64,000 bases of DNA from assembly GCA_014773175.1 (NCBI GenBank), contig VXCM01005068.1, positions 19,251 through 83,250 on the forward strand, written 5' to 3'. The position numbers and the translations under genes were made by a program. The notes below the pieces were generated by a model. The model was not told where the DNA came from, made no database searches, and saw nothing but the letters and a program-made list of their open reading frames with translations. Positions 25,601-40,700 of the stretch are shown piece by piece; position 1 is the first letter of the stretch; every line of letters begins with the position of its first letter. The stretch is from Lucifuga dentata (Eukaryota; Chordata; Actinopteri; Ophidiiformes; Bythitidae).

Positions 25601-28195
25601 AATCATCAACAAAATGCAGCCGCTATAGAGGTAACAATTAACTCCAGGAAAGATTTGATTTTCTTCAGATATTCAAGATATCAAATTTCAAATTATTCTT
25701 CTTCTTCAGTTCAGATGAATTTTGATGCATCCACAGTGTAATAGCTCTACAAATGTAAAATAAAAAGGCCCTTAACATGTTCAGTTAAACAGTAGCCAGA
25801 AACTGCACTCAAGTAAAAGTATTGTTACTTTATGATAATAGTGACTCAAGTATTAGTAAGAGTAGTCAGCAAAATAATTACTTGAGTGAGAGTAATCAAG
25901 TATTAAAAAGATTACTTTGAGTAGTGAGTAACTTTGATCAAGCTTATTCTTTTGAATAATCAACAAGCTATAAAGTGCTCGTCNGAGTAGTGAGTAACTT
26001 TGATCAAGCTTATTCTTTTGAATAATCAACAAGCTATAAAGTGCTCGTCTGAGGAAAAAAAAATGCAAAGTATACATGTGTAGCGTCTAATACAATCCAA
26101 ATCATATCATATAAAGGAACAGTAGACAGTAATAAATCAAATATTTACCACATAACAAATCATGACAATTCTGGCCTGGCCCCAAGACAGTTAGCTAGGT
26201 TAGCTTCATGAATTTACTCAGAATAGAACAGGAAAACTTGAGTTGGCGTTAGTATGAAAGCAAAATAGGGTCATAAAGATCTGAATTTAAATCAACACTA
26301 AATTTAAAGCCACAAATTCAGATCTCAAAATTCAAGTTGCGTATATTCAAAATGCAATATTCAGGTTGCTCAAATTCAGTTTAAAAAAATTCAGATTGAA
26401 AAAATTCAGTCTGAAAGAATTCACATCAAAAAAAATTCAGTTTAAAAAAAATTCAGATTGAAAAAATTCAGTTTGAAAAAATTCAGATCAAAAATATTCA
26501 GATCGAAAAAAATTCAGATTGCAAAATTCAAGTAGAACATCCGAGATACCAAGGATAGGCAATCAAATCGCGCTGCAATCGATCGTACTTTTGGCCTGTC
26601 AGCTTGTGTTCTGCCGTAATTATGAGATTTTTTATGTGAGAAATTAACTGTTTAGATTTCAAATACGTGGTTGACTGATTAAAATAATAGAATTAAAAAT
26701 CTGTTCCGATGTTTTCGGAGAGCGGAGGCTCCACTAGCGGCTAGCTGCAGCAGTGATAACAGCAGCTTCGGTTCTTACCGGCGGCTCTGATGTCTCCGTG
26801 ATGTGCTGCTGTTACTCCTTTTGTAAGATAAGCGTTGGTCTCAGGTAAAATGCAGCACTTTTTGCTTTACAAACTGATTTAGCTGATGGTAAAGTTGAGT
26901 TTCACGGTTTTATTGGATATGTAAATTTTGTGTAACTTTTACAGTGAGCTGTGTTGAGTGGATGACTGAATAAAAAAGGCAAAACACGGAAGAACTCACA
27001 AAACGTTTTACTGTTAGCAAGCAGCAGTAGCAACACATTTCTTCTTACCTGTTTTCTACAGGTATTTGCATCTTTTCCTGAATGCATAGTTTCATAGTGA
27101 CACCTAGACAGAACTACAGTAGAAGCATTAGACATAAGCTGCTTATGTAAGTTTTTACAGATGGTATGTTTATCAGCAATTAAACAACAGAAGCTTGTTA
27201 TCGTTCATTTAATTAAAGCAACACACTAAGCAAAATAATATTTTAATTTAGCATAGTTTTGTTTCAAATGTAAATGAACAATATTAAAATATGACACGAT
27301 GTGTATTTGTGTTTGAGAGAGAGAGAGAGAGAGAGAGGAGAAAGAAGCCTGTGGTGAAAAACGGTCCGGTTTAAACACGGAGGATCTGCGGAGGACAGCG
27401 CATCCTGCACGAACCTGCATCACTGACGCAAACATCCGGAAATGCATCAGACACGCTGCAGCACCACTGAAGGAAAAGTTTTCTATTAACGTAGCTTTTC
27501 TTTTGTATTCTGTTCCTGCTATGTCATTCTAGCACAATTAAACATTTCTGTGCAATTAACAGTTTATCTTTGTGTATTTATTAACATCTTACTTGTTCTA
27601 TGATAATGCTGTAGAAACGTTTTTCCATTCCATTGCATATAGACCTAATAAGCAGACACCAAATCAGGTGCTGAGTCGAAAATAACTTTAGATTTACTAT
27701 ATCACAGAGAAGTCTGTCTAGCTGGACCATAACGTTCATATGAAAGATGAGGTATAGGTCGACTTTTGCATGAATGGTTGTATTTTAAGTCTTCTCAATT
27801 GGAGCATCAACTTCTGATATTTCAGTAATAAATCTCTGCCCCATCAGGAGGGAAAAGGCAGGTAAGGCTAATCATCTCATGCTAAATAAAGGCTCTTTAT
27901 TCAGACTACAAATTCAATATTCTAAAATTCTGTTATCTGAATTGTATTAAAAATGGGTCAGGGTTTTTCTATTATTTGTCATGTTTGACTATAAGGAAGT
28001 GAATTTACCTGCTTGTGACCCTGAATAGTGGGTACTGATGATGAAAATGTAATGTTTTNAATGGGTCAGGGTTTTTCTATTATTTGTCATGTTTGACTAT
28101 AAGGAAGTGAATTTACCTGCTTGTGACCCTGAATAGTGGGTACTGATGATGAAAATGTAATGTTTTTTTATATTGATGATGTTCTAGTTAAGTGA

Positions 28196-28261
<66 letters not shown>

Positions 28262-31200
28262 NTCTCCTGCTCTGCCTCATCCGTCTTTTATTTATTGTGC
28301 ATTGACTACACCTCTCTCAATAAACTAATACATACAGGTTGCATGAAAATAAATAATAAATAGCCGAAAAAATAGTATAATACAATGGAAACAAACAGAA
28401 CTCGTGTAATTGTACGTGGATTTGTGCAGTTCAGTGTGATCAGCTGATTAAGCTGTGTGGCGATGTCATCGAGTATGCTTTGTCTCAATTGGAAATTAAG
28501 CGTTCTGCGTCCTCCTGTCCTTGCACGTCCGTACTCCGTGTCAACTGCACAAATATAAACTTACAAATATGCATTTTGTATTGAGAAACAGCCTATTTCT
28601 TGAACTCCACTGCTCTTCTACTTGTGGAATTATGGCAGAATGCAAGCTGATAGGCCAAAAGTAGGATCGATTGCAGTGCAATTTGATTGCCTATCCTTGG
28701 TATCCCGGATGTTCTACTTGAATTTTGCAATCTGAATTTTTTCGATCTGAATTTTTTCGATCTGAATATTTTTGATCTGAATTTTTTCAAACTGAATTTT
28801 TCAATCTGAATTTTTTAAACTGAATTTTTTTGATCTGAATTTTTTCAAACTGAATTTTTTCAATCTGAATTTTTTTAAACTGAATTTGAGCAACCTGAAT
28901 ATTGCCTTTTGAATATACGCAACTTGAATTTTGAGATCTGAATTTGTGGCTTTAAATTCAGTGTTGATTTAAATTCAGGTCTTTATGACCCTATTTTGCT
29001 TTCATACGTTAGCAGCAGCAGCTAGTGAAGTAGTTAACGTTGCAGCTTACCGCCACATTTCCTCAAGTTCCATGTTGATTCTTAGAAGCTGAAANGTAGT
29101 TAACGTTGCAGCTTACCGCCACATTTCCTCAAGTTCCATGTTGATTCTTAGAAGCTGAAATCTCACATTTTTAGTGAGACAAAGACGCAACGCATTATGT
29201 AGCTGTTGGTTTTGGTAGACTGAAAATAAAACGGCATTTAAATGTGTGGCCAGGGATGTGCCTCTTCTACACCTCCCGCTGTTGTTTCTGCGTTGCCAGA
29301 TGAAACCATAGAAATGGAGGGTGGGGGCGNTTCTACACCTCCCGCTGTTGTTTCTGCGTTGCCAGATGAAACCATAGAAATGGAGGGTGGGGGCGTGACT
29401 ACTTCGGAGCTGAAGCTGTAGTGTCTGACAATGAGAGAAAAACTGAACATGCTCTGAATTCAAACAGGTGAAATCAGATGTAATGCAAAGAGCGACCAAA
29501 TGTAACGGAGTAAAAGAATATTTTTTTTTCTTCATAAATATACTCAAGTATGAGTTAAAAGTATCCTACAGTAAAACTACTCAGTAAAGTACAATTTTGT
29601 TAAAAACAAAGTTACTTAAGTAAATATAACGGAGTAAATGGAATGCATTACTACCCACCTCTGACTGCGACTTTTTAAATTGTCTCCAACTTCAGCAGCT
29701 AAAAGTGATATTTGATATTTCATATAATATTTTGGTACTTTTAGAATTCATTTTCTAAATTCAGCCAATAAAAGCCAGCTACATTTATTCTCTGTGTAAA
29801 TAGTAGGCAGTAGGAAGTGTATTGTAATCTATGTTTTGTGTGTATTTAATCTACTGTAATACATCATCGTTCCCATTTCAAGCTCCTGAAGGACTTCCCG
29901 GACGAGCTGCGGGCCGACATCGCCATGCACCTGAACAAAGAGCTGCTGCAGTTACCTCTGTTTGAGTCAGCCAGTCGGGGCTGCCTGCGCTCCCTCTCCC
30001 TCATCATCAAGACCTCCTTCTGTGCTCCAGGAGAGTTCCTCATCCGGCAGGGAGATGCTCTGCAGGCCATCTACTTTGTCTGCTCGGGATCCATGGAGGT
30101 CCTGAAAGACAACACCGTGCTGGCCATACTGGGTAAGTGACAGGAACTTGGTTCATTTTCATGCTGTAGAGGCGATGGTGCATGTTTGAGCACAATATAT
30201 ACAATCCGTATACACCTTCCATTACTTACACCTTACCATTTCTCAAAATATATACTGCTTTACCAATAAATTTCAGATTTTTTTTTCCTACCTTCCAGAT
30301 TGACGTTGGTTTCAGTTCATTCCAGTACACTATAAAAATCAACTTGTAGAGACTTGAAACACGCTTAGGTTTTTTGCTGAAGTAACTTAATTTAATTGAT
30401 CCAACGTGGAGCTGCATGGAAGATGATGTATTTCTCTGCCAGGAAATATTACCAATATAATATTACCTAGAAAATAAAATGATCATGCCCTCTACTCTTG
30501 TGCAGAAGTGTTTGCAGGCAAAACATTGAGATGACTGTATCACCTGAACATTTGATTTTGAAGAATTAGTGGATTTGGAAAAATAACAGGAAAATTAAAA
30601 TACGGTTGTATGTTTTGGAAAATTGTTGTCAGTAACATAACATGTATGCGGGTTGTATATTGGGCTCAAACATGCACGATCACCGGTATGGTCCTTTAAG
30701 AATCTGTTTATGTGCATTTCTTTTATGATTGCTTATTTCTGCAGAATTATGTAACTGACCACATTGCATTTGGGGAATAAGTGTTGTTATTGCAAATCCT
30801 ATAAGTAGAAACAATATTCACATGTATTGTCTATCTTGGGTGTTTTTGGCCTGATGGACTGCAGCAGGGGTCAAAACTCCACTTTAACAAAGTTAGAAGC
30901 CTAGAAATCATAATTAATTACTTATATTGTTGTACTGTGGGGTATTTTTAGTCTAGTGAGTCTAAATTAGTTTAGTAAAGTGGAGGTTTTCTTTATTTAT
31001 TCACCCATTGTCTCTATATTTGTTTATTTATTCATTTAATTTTAGGGTTGGTATTAACTCCAGCAACATACTCGCCTTCAAATACGTTTTTCCTCTAATA
31101 TTCACACCATTTTTTAGTTTGTTTATTCATTCCTACATGCACAAAACCAAGATAATGTGAAGAAGGGAATGTGAATTGTTAATGAAATAGGCTTAGCTCA

Positions 31201-31819
31201 AAGAAAGTGCAAGACTTGATTTGTTAATTGTTGAGTTACTGAATCACAAGTTGATTATCTAATTAGAATAGACGTAACACAGAAGGCCAGTTATTCGAGG
31301 AAAATGTGAATGAAGAGTAGAAAGTACCTCCTTCATGATTACCTGTCAAAGTGAGAGGTAATGAGGTGGAATGATCACCATCTATAGGACTGATTGTTTA
31401 ACAGGTTAATAAATGTGAGAATTGTTAAAGAGAAAAAGGCTCTGATACGGCTGAACAGAGTGTGCGCGTCAGTGTGATATCAAACATTGGCCATGAAATG
31501 AATTATGGAAGAAAGACCTGCAGAGAGAGAGAGACAGACAGACAGACAGAAGTAAGACAAGAAGGAAGGGAGGGTGGAAGGAATAAAGAAATGAAGGAAG
31601 AGGGAAAGAGGGGGCAAAGGAAGGAAGGAATGAAAGAACAAAAGAACATAGGAAGAAACGAAGGAAGGAAGGAAGGAAAGAAGGAAGGAAGGAAGGAAGG
31701 AAGGAAGGAAGGAAGGAAGATATATGTAGTGATGTCTGCATCATTCACACAGTAGGAAAGACAGGCTGAGAGAGATGATAAAGTGCTGTTATGCCCTACT
31801 GCCTAAGATATATCACCAC

Positions 31820-31869
<50 letters not shown>

Positions 31870-34737
31870 GAGCGCTTTGAATTATCCAGTGTAATCCTCA
31901 TCTCCTCTGTGAATGGAGGTGTAAGGAGTCTCGCTATCAGACCTTGCATTGTTGCAGCTAAAGAGGTGAATGAATGAATGAAGCTGCAGCTGGATGCTCG
32001 TCTTTCTTCTTTCTTTCTTCTTCTTTCATGCCGCGAACAGACGGCTTCAGATTGGCTATTTCATACGGACACAGCAGATGCACAGTAGATTTTAAGTTGA
32101 CAATGGCAAACGTAATTTTCTCGGGGGGAGTTCTCGGGAGGGAATTTTTTTGGGGAGTTTGAAATCGTGTAGTTAATGAAAAGATCCACACCTACCAGAA
32201 TAAGTTCATGGATGAAGGTGGCTGTGCTGAGTCACAAGTCATTTAACTTTTAAAGCCCCACAGTGATTGCATTGCACTGAACCTGTCACCACAATCACAG
32301 CATGATTTAAGCATGCAAGTATATTTTAGAGGATGATGATGATGATGATGCATAAAAGCCACCATGTTGTGCGCATATATATGTACATCTTAATTCCACA
32401 TGACGATGTATTAATGTGCAATATCTTTTCCACTGCATGTTTATTGATGCTCATCACTTTGTGTGTGTGTGTGTGTCAACGTACAGTGTGCCAGCTGAGC
32501 GCACGTCTGTGCGCAAGTGCATGTAAGTGTGAAAGGTGTGAATGTGAGCAGCTATGTGAGCCCAGGAACAGATAGTCAGGTGGTGGATGACTGAATCTGT
32601 GTGCCTGGAATAGTGAGCAGTGCAGCGCAAGTGCAGCGTAAATTAAAGGACCACGCTGGTGATTTTGCTTGTTTGAGCCTAATATACGCAGCCTGCACAC
32701 ACGTTACATTACTGGTAACCATTTCAGAAAACATACTACTGGTATGTTAGTACTAGTTAGTATTAAATGTTAGTACTAGTACTAACATTTTAGAATTGTT
32801 TTTCTTACCATCCAGACTGCCATTGGTTTCAGTTCATTCCAGTACACTGTTAAAATCAGCTTGTAGAGACTTGAAAACGTGGATACATAATCCATCGCAG
32901 CAAACCTGAAATTTTTTTTGTCAAAGTAACTTAATTTAACCTATCCAGCATGGAGCTACATGAAAAAAAATGTATGTATCCGCCAGGGAATCTAGTCCTT
33001 GGAGAAGACGGCTTTTGCAGGACAGACGCACCCTGGTCCTTATTTTGCAATGTCCTTATTTTTCCTTATTTGAAAATGTACCTACATCATCCATGAGGAG
33101 AGATGCAAGGGTTGACTGATAAGTTATGAGCCCAGCATAGAAAGTTCTAAACTCAAAGGTGCTGGAATTATTTTTTTTTTCAGCATAATTTCCTTCCAAC
33201 TAAACACACTTATAATCATTATCTGAGACCAAACTGTTTCCAGCTAAAGTCTGTTTAATGTTTGGGAAGAATTGAAAGTCTGAGGGGGACATCAAATTAT
33301 TTCAAAACCACAATCACAGATAGCATCCAGCAAGTACAAAATCACTGCACGTTAGCCTAGCGTGACCATCAGTAAAATCAGAGAACCTCAGGAACTTATA
33401 AGCATAATCACTATGCTGAAATGAGTGCAGCTGATGTGCTCCAGGCTCAGAAATTATCAGTCAACCCTTATATTGTTTCCCTTAGTTGCTGTAATAGTCA
33501 TATCTTTCCATGCATAGATCTGAGGCTATGTTCTAATCGGTGTTTTACATACGTACTCATAAGCATCACTCATGAGCCATACTTTGAGCTGAGCTGTTAT
33601 CATAAACTCCATCTCAGTTTTTCAGATATAGAAAAGAAAAACTCTTCAGATTTTCTCTTTTTTTTTTNTTTTTTTTTTTTTTGGTGGAAACAATCTCCTT
33701 TTATTAAAACATGTCACAATTGTTCCTTGGTTAGTGTTTCTTTGGGGAGAAGACTTGAGGTTTTAATAAAATGGATTCTAGTGGGTTGAAACTATTGCTG
33801 CTAACTTGTGTGTGTGTGTGTGTGTGTGTGTGAGACCGTAAATCCTTTTACTAAAGGCCCCAAGGCATCTTGCAAGCCTCAGTGATTCACTATCTTTTTA
33901 GTGATCTTTGTGCAAGGTGAACGTTTGTCTTTTTTACTTGTAGAACTTGTTTCTTTTTTAATTAATGCAAGAAACTTTTTTAGAACTAATTTTTCATTTT
34001 AAAACTTAAGTATTCTGTGCAGATTAGTAGAAAAGAATATGGATTTGTTGCATTTTAATTCTAGGCTTGAGGCAAAAGTCAAAATTGTTAAATGTACTGT
34101 GTATAAAACATTTTTGGTTTTACATGTGATAAAATCCTTGATATTAATTACCTTCCCATTATTAGTGAGATTAAAGATTTGATATTCTTGGTATACTGGG
34201 AGTTTATACAGGTAACATGTAGGGGTTCAGATGCGAGGTTACGGATAATAATTTCTTTAGGGGAACATGCTTTTACCGCTCCATCCCTGAAGTTTCTTAC
34301 TCTTTTGTATGAAATCAACGGTAGACTTGTGACCATTCTGCAATGGAGCGGCATGAAAAAAGAACTCCAGCTGTTAGGGACTGTACTGCATGCGGTGTTG
34401 TCGGGCGTGTTCACCAGCCTGTTCTTTCATTATTTCTTCTTGCGTCTTTTGAAAAACCCTGCAGCCTTCACGGCTGGATTAGGCCAGACTGACCCACAGC
34501 TTGACTTGAACGGCTTTTAACTCACTCATCCTCTTTAAAAATAACACGATCGCGATCAGTGTGGCAGGTTTGGGTTGTTGGTAAAGGATTCAACGTGCTG
34601 CAGAACTTCCTGAGCTCTGCTCTGTCCACATTTCAGCATTATTAATCAAGGTGCTTTAATAATGCAAAATATATTCATTATTAATACCAGCACCACACTG
34701 CATTCGGTCTACTATTGATGTGTGTGTGTGTGTGTGT

Positions 34738-34793
<56 letters not shown>

Positions 34794-37592
34794 CATGATC
34801 AAGATCAAATATGGGCCAGGGGGTTTGGCATTTGAAGATAAATCCACTCTATCACACACAAATACAGACACACACAGGTACAAACCATTAATTCAATACC
34901 TCTTGACCTTTACAAACTCACTTTTGAGATGTGCACATCTGTCCTTAGCACACACGTGAAATCTTCTCCTTTTCTTTCCCATTTCTCTTTACGTCATTCT
35001 GTCAGTCGCTGCCCGTCTCTCGTGCTTTTCCCCACAGACGTTCACACAAACACATCTCAGAAAGCTGGATTAGTCCTGCAGAGGCTTTGAAGCAGATCCA
35101 GAGGGAATTACATTTCAGCATGGAAGAAGAAGGGATAAAGAAATGTTTCTAAGGTGCTTCGCTGTGTCTGGTTGACGACATGTTTCATAATTTCTTCAGC
35201 AGTTATTGTCTTGTAACATTCACACCTAAAGCTTTTTAGATTTGCTGATTTTTTTTCTTAGGTGGTTACGTTTGCACTGGGGAATACATCACTGTTAAAA
35301 AATACAATCTTTGCAGCAACGCAAGGATTGGCAGCTGTTACATCAACTCATAATTTATGTACAGCAGTAGTGGATCATGGCAACTTTCAATAATTCCTAA
35401 AAATTGGAACAAATAGAAGCAGCACTACAGATTAAATTGAGTTTTGTGAGGTGAGGAGTTGGTAAGTCATTATGCTTCATCCAAAGTGCCTGTTAGATAG
35501 TTGGATGATGATGGAAACGCCCTTTCCATTGGGGTGAGGGGTGGAATAAATAGTGAAATATTCAAAATGTGCCATCTCGAGAGGTGGCGATTGGTCAGGT
35601 ACGATGAGGTATAAAAGTGGGTGGGTAGGGTTTTAGTTTTTTTTTTTTTTCAAACTCTAGCAAAAAGTGAAATTGTGAGCTGTTACAATTGCAAAAAGAT
35701 TACAAAAACCCATCCCTTGCATTGCCTATATTGCATAATGTTATTCTTTTATATGATTACATGGACCATACAAATGTATGTCCCGTGGACAAAGTATATC
35801 CACAATTTATTTTTAAAAGCAGGCTGCAAAGGAAAATATACTTTGAAACAACGTGTTAATATTGGCTTGTTTAGAAGCAGTTTTCAAGAGTATAAGAATA
35901 AATGGTCATGTGAGATTTGGCACAAACCAAAACTCAGAACCAGTTTGAAAAAGTGAGTACAGTACAGAGAATTATGTTAAATTTAATATATCTAACAGGA
36001 AGAGGACTCTGTGCTGAGTTAAGAATGGGAGTGTTACCTCTACATTTGAAAACAGGTCGTTTTGTTGGTACTGAAGAGCAAAACAGACCCTGCTCCCTTT
36101 GTGATTTACATGAAGTTGAAAATGAAATTCATTTTGCTCTTTACCGTCCTATGTATCATGTCCCAAGAACTAGCCTATTTAATAATAAGAACAATGATGG
36201 ATGTAATTATTTTTTGATGGATGACTATAACATTCTAAAAAGTATGTGTGAAAGAAATATTTTTTTCATTTGCTGATTATTTGGAGAAGGCTTGGAATTT
36301 GAGAAAACATGCACTGTACCAATGAAGACTGTTTGCAATAAGTTTGTATATGGAACCGGAAATGAAATATTATGTTTATATGAAAACTGTCTTGTAACCC
36401 CATGTGGGGTGGGTCATATAGGTAAAGACACATAAATAAAGATTGATTCATTCATTCACACACACACACAGTACCCCCTACCCTGCCATTTTTTTTGTGA
36501 AAACTGGAAAAAACTGGAAAATCTTTCATGGTTTTTGTTGGGTAAATCCACGAGTTTTGTGGTGGGACACCATGTTAGAAAGCAAGTGTGTTTATTCCTG
36601 TTCAGAAAGTTACAAACAGGAAATTGAGGCAAAAAGCCTGTCAAATAAATGGGGATAACGGTGCACACTTTCACTTTCACTTCTCTCCTGGAGGGTTTCC
36701 ATGGCATCACTACAGAAAGACATCCGAAACCTACAACCCACTTTCACACCTCAACACACTAGGCAATTTCTGCATGAAAGGGGGCGTGGCTGTGACAGAT
36801 TTAGAAATGTACAAATTATGTTGCCCCACCCTAACATGGTTGTCAGAAAAGGGGTTCCAACGCTATCTGACAATCCGAGAAGCATTTTGGATGAAGCATA
36901 CTGAGGCCTTTAAGATTTCTCCAGCACCAAAATGATGATATGATATGATAATTACAGCGCCCTCATTAGGCCAGTCAGTGGCCAGGTTACCACAGTATGT
37001 AGAAACATATTCCCACACATGCCATCAAGTTTTTTTCCCCCAAAAATAAGACTAATGATGGAAGAAATACCTAGTGAGATTAAACATGAAAAAAAAGAAA
37101 AGGCCCAGAATCACTTATATCGACATAACAAGCTTCTTTCATGAGCTCATGTTCTCTGTCCTCGTCCTTTTCACGGCAAAGATTACACAGACACAAAATC
37201 TTATGAAGTGCTTTCAAATCTTCAGCTCCCACTCGGCTCGCCATTTTCGACACATTGTTGGAGAAATCTTTTCTTGAATTGCCACCGATCATCTCTGTGA
37301 CAAAGGCAATACAAGACGAATTATGGGGGGGGAGGGTGAAAATGAGCAGAGGGAACGGCAACGTAGGCCAGAAAAAACAATGTGACAGAAAGATGAGAGA
37401 CTGAAAATGTGAAGAAGCAATCGTGGCAAATTAAGGGCAGATGAGGGGAAAGAAAGAGGGAAGAAAGAACATCTGCTGGATGGAGCAGCGTGCGCTGAGA
37501 GCAGGATGTGGAGGCGGATGATTTGTGGGGGGGGGGCGTTTCGAATAGCTGCTGCTGCTCCTTCAAACTCCTTTTACCCAACCTCCCCCCCT

Positions 37593-37625
<33 letters not shown>

Positions 37626-37705
37626 NNNNNNNNNNNNNNNNNNNNNNNNNNNNNNNNNNNNNNNNNNNNNNNNNNNNNNNNNNNNNNNNNNNNNNNNNNN
37701 NNNNN

Positions 37706-37749
<44 letters not shown>

Positions 37750-40700
37750 CCCTTGTATTTGTTTCTCCTCCATCATTCATGCCAGTCTACAGCCTCCCCC
37801 CATCCTACAGGTCTCTCCAGCTCTCGTCTCTCTTTCCCTTCTTACTCTCACATCACTTTTTGTCAGTCCTCCTCACTCCATCTCCCATTTTAGTTTCTTA
37901 CTCCCCTCTGCCTTCCCTACCATTTATCCCTTAGTGTTGCCTCTACTCCTTCATCCCCCCCCCCCCCCNCCCCCCCACATATCTGTCCCAAATTAACTTA
38001 CAGAAAGCCCCTGTTTAATTTTCCTTTTCAGAAACATTGATGAAGCACACTAATCACTGTCCATTTTAAATATGTCTGCCATCCACAAAATAGGCCAATG
38101 CTGATATATTATATTATTATATTAAAATAACGGGCTGCAAGGCTCAGGCGTTATTATTGCAGAAGGAGATTGTTGCCGTCCTGCTCCTTTTATTTTCTGT
38201 GGGCAAACAAGTGGAAACACGGCTTTAAAATAGATACCCAGAGTTAGTTTATTGTTCCAGGTATGATTTTTACAGTGCTGGTGCGTTATGGATCTAATAC
38301 CAAACTGGGAGGGAAGGTAATTGTTTATGTTATATCTGGGCCGAGTATTTTATCTGACAGGCCTGTGGGTCTGTTTGAGGACACAGCAATAAAAGATCAC
38401 ATCAGTCCTGCTCTGGCCTTTCTTCATTGGACAGGTTAGAGTTGATTTTAAGATTTTTTTTTTTTTACACCACTTCACAGCCTAGACCTTTGCGATATTG
38501 AGGCGCTGGTCCCCGTAGCACAACCTGAGATTTGTTTAGGTCTCGACTGTTTTTATTTTTGTCTTGATTGCCCGTGTAAAACACTTTGTAACTTTGATTT
38601 GAAAGAAAGGCTCATCACAAAGACATTTTTTTATTTAAAGTTTTAACAAAAGTTTTGGATGTGGGGGGGTGACAGTGAAGGGTGTTAGGTAATTGTGTCC
38701 TTCCACACATGGTCATCCGTTTCTTGTTTTCTAACCACCAATCACAGAGAGCAGTGAGCTAGCTTTGACGCTGACAGAGATTAGCGTTGCTCTTGCAGAT
38801 TAGCGCTTCTCTGTCTTGCGTGGGTGCTTGTCTGTATGCATCTGTCTGCATGCCTGTAAATAGGGAGAGGGTCGTTTTAGGTGAGAGTGCTGAATTCATA
38901 GGTATTTTTAAAGGAGGATTCCACCAATTTTACACATCAAGTCAGTTTATTGGTGATGTTTGGTGAGCACTATTCAGTATGTGAGATCAGCTGTATAAAG
39001 ATTTTTTGGTAAAATATTGCTAAAAAACAAAAAAAGTGGGAGGAGTAGCTATAATGGCTTTTTAATGCTTTATTTTTATATTTCTATAGTTTTCACATTT
39101 CCGTTTGCATAGCACCTAGTAACAAAAGCCTTTACACAGTCATACAGTACACAGTATACTCACTTTTTGCCTGTACAGCCAGTAAAGCAAAAATTTAAAT
39201 AAGCCATATACACAATGAGAGAATTACTAAGATTCCATCATTTGCCAAATACACATGACTCCTTGCTTAAGCACATGATGCAAAGTCCACCAGAAACGTG
39301 AGAAAATGCATCTGGAAGTGGCTTAGTCTGATTATTACACAAAGGATTGTTTACATGCTTGAGCAAATTCATTTACAATACATTATGCATGTCTGTTACT
39401 CAGAGTAAGAAATGTCTATTTATGATCATTTCAATCTAATTATGGTGTTTCTGTAACATTTGAAAAAATATCAATTTATTTCCTTTATCACAGTGTAATT
39501 GAGGTTTAAAGGTCCATACCATCCATTTTACATGTACAGTATTAGCCTAATACAGTATATTCAATTTTCATACACGTAACGTTACTGACAATCATTTCCC
39601 AAAGCATACTACTGGAACGGTGAATTAAAAATGTTTTTCCTACCTTCCAGACCACCATTGGTTTCAGTTCATTCTGATACACTAATAAAATCAAGTTGCT
39701 GATACCTGAAACATTCTTGGGATAGGTAATCCATCATCGCAAACAACACGTGTATTCGGGGGGTTTTTTTTTCAAAGTTTTGTAATTTTAGCATTTAAGC
39801 GCAATAAAAAGCGTGGAGTGAATGTATGCCTCCACCAGGGAATATAGTCCCAAAAGAAGATCTTTCTTTGTTGAAAAATTTAAATGAGCATGACTTCATA
39901 AGGCTGTGTAACTATTAGCAGGTGAAACATTGATTTTTAAGGTGCATGTATCACTTAAATATTTGATTTTGAAAGATAAAGAGATTTTGCAAAATATCAG
40001 GAAAGCTGAAATATGGTTTTATCCTTTGGGAAATGATTGTCAGTAACGTAACATATGAAAATTGAATATATTAGGCTCAGACATGCAAAATGGGTAGTAG
40101 TGTCCTTTAAACGTACTTGTAAACATATTGCATTTCACATGCTGAATAGTGCTTCCCAAAGCTAATAAACTGAATTTAGTGTTTAAAATTAGTGGAATTC
40201 CCCTTTAAACATGCAATCCAGCACATTCTCCCACTGTAGTTTGAAGTTACTTAATTCTGCCGTTGATAATCTGCAGAATGAACAGTCGGTGTGTTTCACT
40301 GATACCAACACGTTGTCATTCAGGTGTACATACCTAAAAAAAAAATACTGCTTCAGAAGACAGCTGTGTGTTACATTTTATGAGTGTGTGTTTGACTTGC
40401 GTCTGACTCAATTTTGGACCTCCTCCCCCTCAGGTAAAGGAGATCTGATTGGCTCAGACTCCTTAACAAAGGAACAGGTGATCAAGACTAACGCCAACGT
40501 CAAGGCCCTGACTTACTGTGACCTGCAGTACATCAGCCTCAAGGGCCTCCGCGAGGTCCTGCGTCTCTACCCCGAGTACGCCCAGAAGTTCATCAGCGAG
40601 ATACAACACGACCTCACGTACAATTTGCGAGAGGGTCATGGTGCCGATGTGAGTATGTCGTACTTTCAGAGCAGGTACAACGCTGTTAGTATTCAATATG

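Larger units (their letters stand above)
24628..29882 (+). other. kcnh3: kcnh3 intron with nested transposon block
   Basis: 24,640-25,800 shows only a T run and a compound microsatellite; 25,805-29,663 is the nested hAT/fold-back block; the last 220 bp before the exon look unique. Confidence 0.8.
30133..40433 (+). other. kcnh3: kcnh3 intron (longest in the window, 10.3 kb)
   Basis: Holds MITE copies 6, 7 and 8, the second mariner relic, the LINE 3' end at 35.9-36.5 kb and many microsatellites. 30,700-31,500, 31,870-32,640, 33,850-34,700, 34,960-35,850, 36,940-37,500 and 37,990-39,500 have no recognised features. A minus-strand open frame near 37,080-37,361 is not like any family I know. Confidence 0.75.

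Noticed and set aside
37080..37361. Minus-strand [23 protein letters not shown] and beyond as a possible small gene
   Set aside because: Single short frame, no splice partners, no recognised family; likely chance in an intron.
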